A DNA stretch of 7,068 bases from Bacteroides sp. GTDB taxonomy: Bacteria > Bacteroidota > Bacteroidia > Bacteroidales > SM23-62. The notes beneath the pieces were generated by a model, which was not told the origin of the DNA, did not search any database, and was given only the letters and a program-made list of their open reading frames with translations. Made by a program: the position numbers and the translations under genes. Shown here piece after piece: positions 1-6,979 of this stretch. The stretch spans positions 1-7,068 of the forward strand of contig DAOUVF010000159.1 of assembly GCA_030667765.1 (NCBI GenBank), written 5' to 3'. How positions within the stretch are numbered: the first letter of the stretch is position 1; the number at the start of each line of letters is the position of its first letter.

Positions 1-560
1 AGAGGTGCCTCATGCTTTGTTAAGGTCATCTGACCATGTGAGCCCATAGGAGGCCAATGACATATGTTAACGTAGAATTTCCCATCCTTATAATCATTGA
101 CCGTGCCAATGACCTTAATCTCATCAGCAGTGACTTTTAGTAAATAATCTGCAGTACAAGTACAGCAATTACCCAGGTTATATTCATGAACCAGGAAATA
201 ATCAGGCCATTCCGGTTCCAGAGGCTTCAGTCCATGTTCTAAATCCGGATGCCAGGTCGCACCAGAAGACATATTTGTCAGGCCATTACTATTGTAAACT
301 ATCATCCACATATACTCTGGAAAAAGGATAGGATCAGGGTTCGTGACTGTGGCTATAATATGGATGGAATACTCATCGGAGAAATAACTCTGAATGATGC
401 TGTCTATCGGGGTACTAAGATCCTCTGCAGATGCTATAGATGATCCTTGATATTCATGCTCACCAGCTATTTGGGAAGGTTCCTTTTTATTCCTGGAACA
501 ATTCCAAAAGGCTAAAATCAGTAGTAACAACAATGATATCCCGTATCGAAATCTATCCAT
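1..560 (-). CDS. Small probable lipoprotein, C-terminus cut by window edge
   Basis: The reading frame from the ATG at 558-560 stays open for 186 codons to the left edge; the stop lies outside. Residues 1-21 look like a lipoprotein signal: basic MDRFRYG, a Leu/Ile core (8-17), then Cys21. The residues before the Cys (Phe-Trp-Asn) do not fit the classic lipobox, so lipid attachment is likely but unproven; a plain membrane anchor is the alternative. After Cys21 come Ser, Arg and two Lys rather than acidic residues, so there is no obvious surface-export signal of the Bacteroidetes type. The rest appears beta-rich, with CCTC at 132-135, Cys167-His168, and His175 and His183, which could form disulfides or a metal site. 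I know no family for it. The start is fixed by an in-frame TGA two codons upstream. It overlaps the preceding stop by 8 nt, which places it in the same operon. GC is about 41% by hand count over 1-540. Confidence 0.68.
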   Translation of the reverse strand, partial: MDRFRYGISLLLLLILAFWNCSRNKKEPSQIAGEHEYQGSSIASAEDLSTPIDSIIQSYFSDEYSIHIIATVTNPDPILFPEYMWMIVYNSNGLTNMSSGATWHPDLEHGLKPLEPEWPDYFLVHEYNLGNCCTCTADYLLKVTADEIKVIGTVNDYKDGKFYVNICHWPPMGSHGQMTLTKHEAP

Positions 561-1599
561 AAATCAAATCAAAGAATTGTTGGGATATCTCCTCGATTTG
601 CCCAGTGTTTTCATTAACCATCTTTTCATCTGAACTTTCCAGGGGAAAAACCTCACCCAGGCGATAAAAATTTGAATAGATAATTTTGTACATGGGCATG
701 TTCTCCATAGTTCCCCAGCTTACCTCTGTTTTCAGAAAACCGGAAAAAGCTTTATTAAGTGACCTGTACCATTCGCGCGCGATGCGTTCCATTTCCTGCA
801 TGTCTTCCGCCGTTGAACTGCCAATTTTATTGATCATTCTCAGGAAAGCCTTCCTGGGATAGACCTTGGTAAAAAACTGTTCAATATCTTCATCAAAGTA
901 ATTCCTTGTCTCCGTGAAATCTGATCCCAGGATGAAATATATTATTTCAATGGCTTCCCTGAACTTTGCAAGTCCAAATACACCGGAGACAATCCAGGCG
1001 GCAATCTGATCCTCATGCCAGGCCCCCTGAAGAAAATAGGATCCGACCTTTTTAAGGACATCATTGGTTTTTTCCTGGTTTTCTTTTGAGATAAGCCTGT
1101 TAACATCTGACCTGAAAGACGACATCCTGATAAAATTCGATTCATGACCATAATTAATCATCCTGGAAAAGCGTGAGTCGGTGAATTGATAATCTTCGCT
1201 TTTATAATAATCGGTCAGAACTATCCCGTAATTCCGGCCAAGAAATTCCCGGTATTCACAGAGATAATACTTCGGAAAACCCATCCTGCCTTTCCTGACG
1301 CTCAGTTTGATATCCCAGAATCCTTCATGTGCCAGTTTTCTTTCAATGTCCTGGTCGGGCAGTTTGATTTCATGATCACTGTATTTCCTGCCGATTTTAA
1401 CCGGCTCCAACAGTAGGTCATTGTAGTGCTGAAGTTTGCTGATGGAAACGGTATTATGAAAAAGGTCCAGTCTCGAAGCATCCACTCTTCCCAGGTGAGC
1501 AACCAGAGGCTGTATCATCCTGACAGTGTCCTCATGGGATGGCTTTTTATAGTATTCATGATTGTATTCAACATAATCTCCCGGATAGTAACTTCTCAT
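553..1599 (-). CDS. Unrecognised soluble protein in an AAA+/VWA operon
   Basis: A 348-residue protein that I do not recognise. The N-terminus is very rich in Tyr (six in the first 17 residues: 4, 5, 9, 12, 16 and 17). Residues about 90-145 are charged and aromatic with a probable beta pattern (FWDIKLSVRKG, then YYLCEYREF). Residues about 150-290 look helical. There is no nucleotide-binding motif, no catalytic signature I can name, no signal peptide and no membrane segment, so a cytoplasmic protein is expected. The start is secure: an in-frame TAG lies two codons before the ATG and the next Met is residue 28. It lies 37 nt after the VWA gene, and its stop overlaps the next start by 8 nt (ATGGATAG), which suggests coupled translation. 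From context it could be the client, an adaptor or an effector of the ATPase/VWA machine; nothing in its sequence decides between these. A sampled part of the gene is about 41% GC, lower than the first ATPase gene. Confidence 0.85.
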   Translation of the reverse strand: MRSYYPGDYVEYNHEYYKKPSHEDTVRMIQPLVAHLGRVDASRLDLFHNTVSISKLQHYNDLLLEPVKIGRKYSDHEIKLPDQDIERKLAHEGFWDIKLSVRKGRMGFPKYYLCEYREFLGRNYGIVLTDYYKSEDYQFTDSRFSRMINYGHESNFIRMSSFRSDVNRLISKENQEKTNDVLKKVGSYFLQGAWHEDQIAAWIVSGVFGLAKFREAIEIIYFILGSDFTETRNYFDEDIEQFFTKVYPRKAFLRMINKIGSSTAEDMQEMERIAREWYRSLNKAFSGFLKTEVSWGTMENMPMYKIIYSNFYRLGEVFPLESSDEKMVNENTGQIEEISQQFFDLIYG

Positions 1600-1636
1600 T
1601 TGCTATGAATTTTTAGTGACCATATTAATCCTGTCC

Positions 1637-3709
1637 TTAAACCAGTTGGTACCTGTTTTTATGCTTCTTCAGAATGGAACTACTGTACATCGCAATCTTA
1701 CTTGCGGCCAGGTAGGGATTCTCCAGTTCAATGGCGGAGAGCGAGATGAATTCATTAATAACCTGGTCAATTCCCCCGGCAGCATCGGTATCCAGTACAA
1801 CCAGTGTATAATGCAATTGCCCTTTCCGCTTGTTCTTGAACTGGGATACCACATTTACAATTTCCTCATCCGGGCTGAGTCCGGTCCCAAAGGAATTACA
1901 CCAGCCGGTATCCGTGATGTGGATCAGGTAGATATTATTTCCCCTGGCCACAGACTCCGCTTCCTGGAGACAATAAGAAAGGCTGAGTGCGTCTTTTTGT
2001 CCACCACCACCCTTTTCCGGAATACTGGCAACTGCACGTATGGCATCCTTCTGGGATACGGAAACGGTCTTCCTGGGATGATAGATCCATTCTATCTTTG
2101 CACCATAACGGCCCTGTGAGATCGATCCATCATTATAAATACCTGCCATAACCTGGATCTGTGATTTCATGGTTGACTCGAGCCATGCAACAGTCAGCAA
2201 CCGCAACATCTTGAATTTTTTGCTGGTCATTGATCCGGATCCGTCACAAACCAGGAGCATAAGCGATCTGCCCTCTTTTTGCAGATGGTGTTCGATTATA
2301 AACCTTTTATGGATAGCTTCCGTAAATTCATAGTATGGCAACCTGCCGGTATCAATGCAGCCGGAGGATTTTATCCGCTCCGTGATGAGGATTTCCTCTG
2401 CATTAGGATAGAGGTCCGCCTTGATCTTTTCAGAGATTGGTTTTGCTTCTGTCTTTAACTTTTCAACCTCAGGCAGGTTATAGGACAATTCAAGCGCTTT
2501 GTCGAAAACCTGGCCCGTCACTGAACCCGATTCTCCCAGGTCCACCTCAACTTCATTTCCCTCCATACTGGTACCCTGTATGGAGCCAACCGCAAATGGG
2601 CTGTTCAACAATTCATTTAAGAGTATATCAGAGCGTGTATCCTCATTGGATTTTTGTCCCGATGCATTTTGGATATTTTGGGCGATACTGCTCAGCTGAG
2701 ACATCATTTCCTTGACATGGTCAGGCAGGTCATCGGTGGATATTTGCTTTTTCATGTCCATTGGTACGGGATTGTCTTTCATATCCATAGTAAACAGGTC
2801 CTCCAGTTTTGAAGGAGCCTCCAGCAGGGGAGGTGATTTATGATCAAATCCAGGGAATTCCTCATCGGGAGAATCTGGCAGCCCGCAGCCGGACCGGGGA
2901 AAGGACCTGGCCTGGCTGCGCCCATGGGGGGTCGAACTTTCAGTATTGTCAATTGGTGGCAGGTAGCGTGCAATTCTCCTGGCAAGTTTTTTGATCCATT
3001 TACGGCCAATTTCATAATATTCCCCCGGAGTTGCATCATTCAGCTCCTCAAAAAAAGGCATTGAAATAGTACGGATATCGGTCAACACTTCCTTCGTAAG
3101 ATCATGAAGATCCATCGTCCGGAAATCAGGTAACAGGTCTCCAAAAATGATTGCTGCCCTTGTAATTTCAGAAAAGGTATGAAACTCGAGTTTATCATTT
3201 GCTGCAAGAAAGAACCGGTATGCTTCAATAACCTGCTTTAAATCTGACTGCATCAATTCCTCATATGCAAGACGCTCACTTACTGCCTGTTGTATAATAT
3301 GAAACATTTTCTCAAAAAAATCCGGATCCATCCCCTCCGGTAATTTTGCTTTACCGAAATCCTTACCAAAATTGTAGATACTGATATCTGAATCACTTAG
3401 CAGGCTTTTATATTGTACCCAGGCAGTATGACCTATGGCGGCGATAATGCCAGCCGGATAATCTGTATAACAGATAGACAACTGGGCTTTGACCTTTTTT
3501 GGGGAATCTGCCTCGTAGGGTTCAGATGCCAGGGTATGCACGGTCTTGATCGCCCCTTCTACGTAATCATAAAATGTCCTCAGGGCAGGGATGCGTGCAT
3601 AATAGTCTATACTATTATTAAAGGCATTCCCCAATCTTCCGGAACGCCAGAGTCTCTTGCTATTCCTCCTGTAGCCATAATACATTGTTGGTATACCGGT
3701 AGAGTTCAT
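1637..3709 (-). CDS. VWA-domain protein (NorD/CbbO/CobT-like layout), MoxR partner
   Basis: A 690-residue protein with three parts. Residues 1-250 are mostly helical and unrecognised. Residues about 251-330 form a Pro-, Ser- and acid-rich linker containing MDMK twice (308-311 and 317-320). The C-terminal half carries a CobT-like lead-in (DTGRLPYY, 453-460) and a VWA domain at about 482-645. The metal-ion-dependent adhesion site shows DGSGS at 489-493 and a late Asp in HITD (Asp600); the middle motif is GGGGQKDAL (567-575), with no Thr, so Asp573 may serve, as in CobT-type domains. The protein ends in a Lys/Arg-rich tail. C-terminal VWA and length near 600-700 residues match NorD and CbbO, adaptors that bring a MoxR ATPase to its target; that role here is inferred. 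No signal peptide or membrane segment is seen. An in-frame TAA lies 21 nt upstream of the ATG, so only Met1 or Met9 can be the start. Confidence 0.92.
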   Translation of the reverse strand: MNSTGIPTMYYGYRRNSKRLWRSGRLGNAFNNSIDYYARIPALRTFYDYVEGAIKTVHTLASEPYEADSPKKVKAQLSICYTDYPAGIIAAIGHTAWVQYKSLLSDSDISIYNFGKDFGKAKLPEGMDPDFFEKMFHIIQQAVSERLAYEELMQSDLKQVIEAYRFFLAANDKLEFHTFSEITRAAIIFGDLLPDFRTMDLHDLTKEVLTDIRTISMPFFEELNDATPGEYYEIGRKWIKKLARRIARYLPPIDNTESSTPHGRSQARSFPRSGCGLPDSPDEEFPGFDHKSPPLLEAPSKLEDLFTMDMKDNPVPMDMKKQISTDDLPDHVKEMMSQLSSIAQNIQNASGQKSNEDTRSDILLNELLNSPFAVGSIQGTSMEGNEVEVDLGESGSVTGQVFDKALELSYNLPEVEKLKTEAKPISEKIKADLYPNAEEILITERIKSSGCIDTGRLPYYEFTEAIHKRFIIEHHLQKEGRSLMLLVCDGSGSMTSKKFKMLRLLTVAWLESTMKSQIQVMAGIYNDGSISQGRYGAKIEWIYHPRKTVSVSQKDAIRAVASIPEKGGGGQKDALSLSYCLQEAESVARGNNIYLIHITDTGWCNSFGTGLSPDEEIVNVVSQFKNKRKGQLHYTLVVLDTDAAGGIDQVINEFISLSAIELENPYLAASKIAMYSSSILKKHKNRYQLV

Positions 3710-3733
3710 AATTAGTAAGATTTTAAGTTAATA

Positions 3734-4747
3734 CTAGAAAACATCATCAATGGCGGAAAATCTGTCAGCGGTAATCTGGTGGGAGTAGAACACGGTCTGA
3801 ATACTGGTATCAACGAGCTTCAGATCGTCTGTTGCTGCATTCCCGAGCATGGAATTGGTGATTGCCAGGTTGATCCCGATACCGGGTAGGGACTTGATCA
3901 TGTCATAGCATGTCAGGTAGCCCTTGGGATTTGGCTCCGATACAGATACCAGGTTCCCCTCTGCCTTATACTGCCTGATCATTTGTCCCAATTTAATTAT
4001 GTTCTTAATGAGTTCAAGATCAGGTGTCTTGTCAAGGGTATCGTGAACCAGGTCATGCATTATATGTACCTGGTTTTCCTCGGGAAAATGCGGGATGCTC
4101 AGATTGATATCAAACCTGCGCTTGAGGGCCTCGTCAAAGGTCACCAGCGTGTAGGTTGCATCATCGGCAGCCTGGTAATTCGAGTCTGCGATAAAACAGA
4201 CACTACCTGTCGGTATCATCTGATTATCAGGTGATTTGACATGCGGCTTACCAACAATATTCAGGAGCCCGCCCTGTATGCTTGCTGTATGTACGCGGCC
4301 CATCTCCATAAAATACACAATTGGATAATGGTCCTTCTTTTTCTCCTGGGAGTCCTGCAGTGCTTCGATGATCTCTGACGGTACGACAACTGTATCCCGG
4401 TTCTTTATCACAGTGCGTTCATGGCATTCCCCGGGGGTATCAAACTTCACCATTTCGATCTCGTAAAGCAAGGGAGGTTTATACTCATAACCTGAGTAAT
4501 CACATAAAAACCTGAAATTCTCGGGCTCCTCGGTAATGGCCTCGATCAAAGAGCTCTTTCCTGCCCCGGTTGGCCCTGACAGGTGTATGGACTTCTGGTT
4601 GCATATCCCGAAGGACATGATTTCCAATGCATACTTATATTTATAATGGGAATGATTACCTTTTGCGGGGATCAGTTTGATCATATCAAAGGGCGTGGCA
4701 GCCCTGTATTCCTCCTTGTCCCTGATATCGTAAAGCTTTGTTTTCAT
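3734..4747 (-). CDS. MoxR-like AAA+ ATPase, Walker B Asp replaced by Met
   Basis: A 337-residue single-domain ATPase, the usual length for MoxR, NorQ, CbbQ or CobS proteins. Walker A is GPTGAGKSS at 58-66. The Walker B strand ends FMEMGR (146-151), where the family has LDEINR: the catalytic Glu148 is kept but the Mg-binding Asp is Met147. Sensor-1 Asn190 lies in DSN, and the arginine finger is in KRRFD (Arg210/Arg211). NPK at 273-275 sits where a sensor-2 Arg would be expected. There is no signal peptide or membrane segment, so it is cytoplasmic. The start is fixed: an in-frame TGA lies two codons upstream and the next Met is residue 22. It begins 12 nt after the larger ATPase and 24 nt before the VWA gene. 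Known MoxR/VWA pairs remodel target proteins (for example NorQ/NorD on NO reductase, CbbQ/CbbO on Rubisco), so the adjacent VWA protein is its likely partner. The target is unknown, and no oxidoreductase or other obvious client lies in the window. Confidence 0.92.
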   Translation of the reverse strand: MKTKLYDIRDKEEYRAATPFDMIKLIPAKGNHSHYKYKYALEIMSFGICNQKSIHLSGPTGAGKSSLIEAITEEPENFRFLCDYSGYEYKPPLLYEIEMVKFDTPGECHERTVIKNRDTVVVPSEIIEALQDSQEKKKDHYPIVYFMEMGRVHTASIQGGLLNIVGKPHVKSPDNQMIPTGSVCFIADSNYQAADDATYTLVTFDEALKRRFDINLSIPHFPEENQVHIMHDLVHDTLDKTPDLELIKNIIKLGQMIRQYKAEGNLVSVSEPNPKGYLTCYDMIKSLPGIGINLAITNSMLGNAATDDLKLVDTSIQTVFYSHQITADRFSAIDDVF

Positions 4748-4759
4748 GGTTCATGTGTT

Positions 4760-6979
4760 TTAGATGATTATTTTCAGTTTATTCCTGGAATTTGTGGATA
4801 CATTTATGGATTTTGAAGTGGATGAGTTGTACATGGACTCAAAATCAACCGGCAGGGCATGATCGACCAATTCTTCGACCATGTCATAAATCCTGGTGGC
4901 CCCCAGTGTATTATCAACCATTGAAATCGAACTCAGCAAATCACTCCCTGTTCCAGCTTTGATGGAAACCTCCCTGGGGGGCAGTCCCATGTTCTCCACG
5001 CAGGTAAGGAGCTTGGTTTTAATGGCCATTTCGATAATTCCTTCCTTCTCGGGGATAGTGAAGGGACGGAAAACGATGGGAGTCCCAATGCGCCGGGCAA
5101 ACGCCCCCGAGAACATCTTCTTAACCTCTTTCTCAGTCCTTGATACAACCTCACCGTATTGAAGCTCCGAATTGAAACCCAGTCCCCTGAGCACCTGCGA
5201 ATCCATCCCGCCGGGAAGGTTGATCGTGAAGATGATAATAAGATTCACGGCGGATACAACTTCCCCGATGGCAGTTTGTATGACCCCCTCCTGGAGGATA
5301 TCGAGGAAGGTGTCTGCATAAAAGCCCCTGACCTCCGGTGGCGCATGATCCAGGTCAGCCACCTCCAATACGCATCCCGGGTTGGTTTTCGCAACCACTT
5401 CCAGTTTGCCCGGCAGGTAAGACTGTACATAGCCACGGCCGCTTCCAAGCAACATACTCTTGGCTTCATGCAGGGATGTTGAAGAAGCCGCAGAGATGGA
5501 TACGATCGGGATCTGCAGGTAATCCGCCAGGCATTTGCTGAGCTCTGATTTTCCAACCCCGGGTATGCCCTGGAACAGGAGCTGCAGGGGTTTCCCTGTT
5601 GAGCTGAACCTGATCATGCGCTGTAAGCGCTTAATGGTTAACTCGATCGCATTTTCCTGTCCAACCAGCCTGCTGCGGATATATTTCATGATATCACCCC
5701 TGACCAGGGCATTGTAGAGCAGTTCCTGCAGGTCAGGGTTTCTCCTCTGAGTATTGACCCTTTTAATTCCCCTGAAACTTTCTTTTTGAGAACTGAGAAG
5801 GCCCAGGAACTCCCCGGGATCTGTCTCCTCATCTCTAAGCAGGGCTGAGATAAGCGGTACTGCCTGTCCGGCATCGGCATACCTGAGCCTGTTATTACGG
5901 GTAATATCATCGAGGATATTTTCGATCTCTGTAAGACGCGGCTGCTCAAGAGGACCATGGTACTTTAACTCGCGGTACAGGGCAAAGGACATTACTGCAT
6001 CCCAACCGATTTCCTCCTCCTTTATCCTGACAATTACGGGCCTCAGGGGATTCGGTTGTCTGCCCTGCCCACTACCCAGTACCGAACTGTGTTCACTCTG
6101 ACTGCCTGCAAAGATCATCGCTTTGCGTTCCATGGTCAACAATGACATAAGTGCATCTGTCTCCTCAGCCCGGTCGTATGGATTGGACCCAAAACTCAGA
6201 GCAATGGATTGGATACAAACATACCCAGGGGCCTTGGTAAGTATCTCAAGCAGATTCTTAATGGGCAACATGGCATCTTTGTACTTCCCGAGTGAGCTTA
6301 TCCGCCTGTCCATTAACTCCCTGGCAATTACCGCCAGGAAAAAATCAGTGAACAGAATGGTATCACAACAGATTGCGACGGATATACCTGCATCCAGCAT
6401 ATCTCCGATTTCCCGGGCCATACGACCAATGGTTCCCCCGGGATCCTTATCCAGGGGGTGAACTGGGGACAAAAAAGACTTAACCTGTTCATATTGCTTT
6501 GTAAGATCGGAAGAACTGTTGCCAACGGATTCCCTGATGAAGCGGCTGAAAAGCTTTATTTGCTCAATTGTGGTATTGATCAGGGCAATCCTCGTGGGAC
6601 CAAGAGCTTCCATTCCAATGCGCATCTCGACCGCAACGATGTCATTCTCGGTCACCAGGGCGGGTACTTTATCACCCAGAAGTGTGAGCTCCTTAAGAAG
6701 GGCTTTGAGGAATACAAGCGTATTTTCATCGATACGTGACAGACCAATCTCCACCAGCAGCCGGTCATCATCCGCCAGCCTGGCATTCATGCTGATGATC
6801 TCCGTATAATGTTCTTTATCAAGGACGGTCCCGGAGAATCCCTTCCTGTCACCACTGAAATTCAGCGGGAATGTAACATGAGTACTTAAAAAATTCTTGA
6901 CCTGGTTTATCGTAGTCAACAATTTTAATTCAGCCTCTTTTTCATGGATGTCTTTTACATTGCTTAATGGCATAGTCAT
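4760..6979 (-). CDS. Clp/Lon-type (HCLR clade) AAA+ ATPase with large novel N-terminal region
   Basis: A 739-residue protein, first of the run. Residues 1 to about 430 match no family I know and look mostly helical. Residues about 436-705 form an AAA+ module: LVGQ entry motif at 438-441, Walker A GIPGVGKS at 471-478, Clp-like pore loop GYV at 516-518, a Lon-like LPGKL just after it (522-526), sensor-1 Asn587, arginine finger Arg630 in FARRI, and a lid with GATR at 693-696 in place of the usual sensor-2 GAR. The Walker B position reads Ala541-Asp542 where Clp and Lon have Asp-Glu. No Lon or Clp protease domain follows; the tail (711-739) is rich in Ser and Asn and ends in three Ile. The pore loop suggests it threads or remodels a protein substrate in the cytoplasm. 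The start is the first in-frame ATG, after an A/T-rich stretch, but the frame stays open upstream to the window edge without an ATG, GTG or TTG, so a longer protein is possible. The gene is certain; the substrate is unknown. Confidence 0.93.
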   Translation of the reverse strand: MTMPLSNVKDIHEKEAELKLLTTINQVKNFLSTHVTFPLNFSGDRKGFSGTVLDKEHYTEIISMNARLADDDRLLVEIGLSRIDENTLVFLKALLKELTLLGDKVPALVTENDIVAVEMRIGMEALGPTRIALINTTIEQIKLFSRFIRESVGNSSSDLTKQYEQVKSFLSPVHPLDKDPGGTIGRMAREIGDMLDAGISVAICCDTILFTDFFLAVIARELMDRRISSLGKYKDAMLPIKNLLEILTKAPGYVCIQSIALSFGSNPYDRAEETDALMSLLTMERKAMIFAGSQSEHSSVLGSGQGRQPNPLRPVIVRIKEEEIGWDAVMSFALYRELKYHGPLEQPRLTEIENILDDITRNNRLRYADAGQAVPLISALLRDEETDPGEFLGLLSSQKESFRGIKRVNTQRRNPDLQELLYNALVRGDIMKYIRSRLVGQENAIELTIKRLQRMIRFSSTGKPLQLLFQGIPGVGKSELSKCLADYLQIPIVSISAASSTSLHEAKSMLLGSGRGYVQSYLPGKLEVVAKTNPGCVLEVADLDHAPPEVRGFYADTFLDILQEGVIQTAIGEVVSAVNLIIIFTINLPGGMDSQVLRGLGFNSELQYGEVVSRTEKEVKKMFSGAFARRIGTPIVFRPFTIPEKEGIIEMAIKTKLLTCVENMGLPPREVSIKAGTGSDLLSSISMVDNTLGATRIYDMVEELVDHALPVDFESMYNSSTSKSINVSTNSRNKLKIII

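Noticed and set aside
249..443. A 64-codon plus-strand frame near the left end
   Set aside because: It lies opposite the lipoprotein gene, which has a signal peptide and a longer open frame, and it has no features of its own.
1603..1623. A six-codon ATG...TAG reading frame in the gap before the orphan gene
   Set aside because: Too short to support as a gene. Its TAG is useful only because it fixes the start of the orphan gene.
1616..2119. A 167-codon open frame on the plus strand
   Set aside because: It lies opposite the VWA domain, whose motifs show the minus strand is coding. Its translation has no recognisable motif.
3710..3733. A terminator or hairpin in the gap between the MoxR and VWA genes
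   Set aside because: The A/T-rich 24 bases show no stable inverted repeat. The other gaps show none either.
1637..4747. Naming the pair NorQ/NorD, CbbQ/CbbO or CobS/CobT
   Set aside because: The layout is similar, but no client gene (NO reductase, Rubisco, cobaltochelatase) is present and the motifs differ.
4835..5674. Calling the large ATPase a Lon or ClpB protein
   Set aside because: There is no Lon protease domain, no Clp N-domain and no intact first ATPase domain, and Walker B is altered.
6320..6391. A possible membrane segment in the large ATPase (residues 197-220)
   Set aside because: The stretch holds two Asp and an Arg close to its end and fits a buried strand-helix unit of a cytoplasmic protein better.
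6123..6461. A 112-codon plus-strand frame, and similar ones at 5159-5482, 3413-3715 and 4583-4816
   Set aside because: All lie opposite long minus-strand genes with clear domains, and none has a motif.
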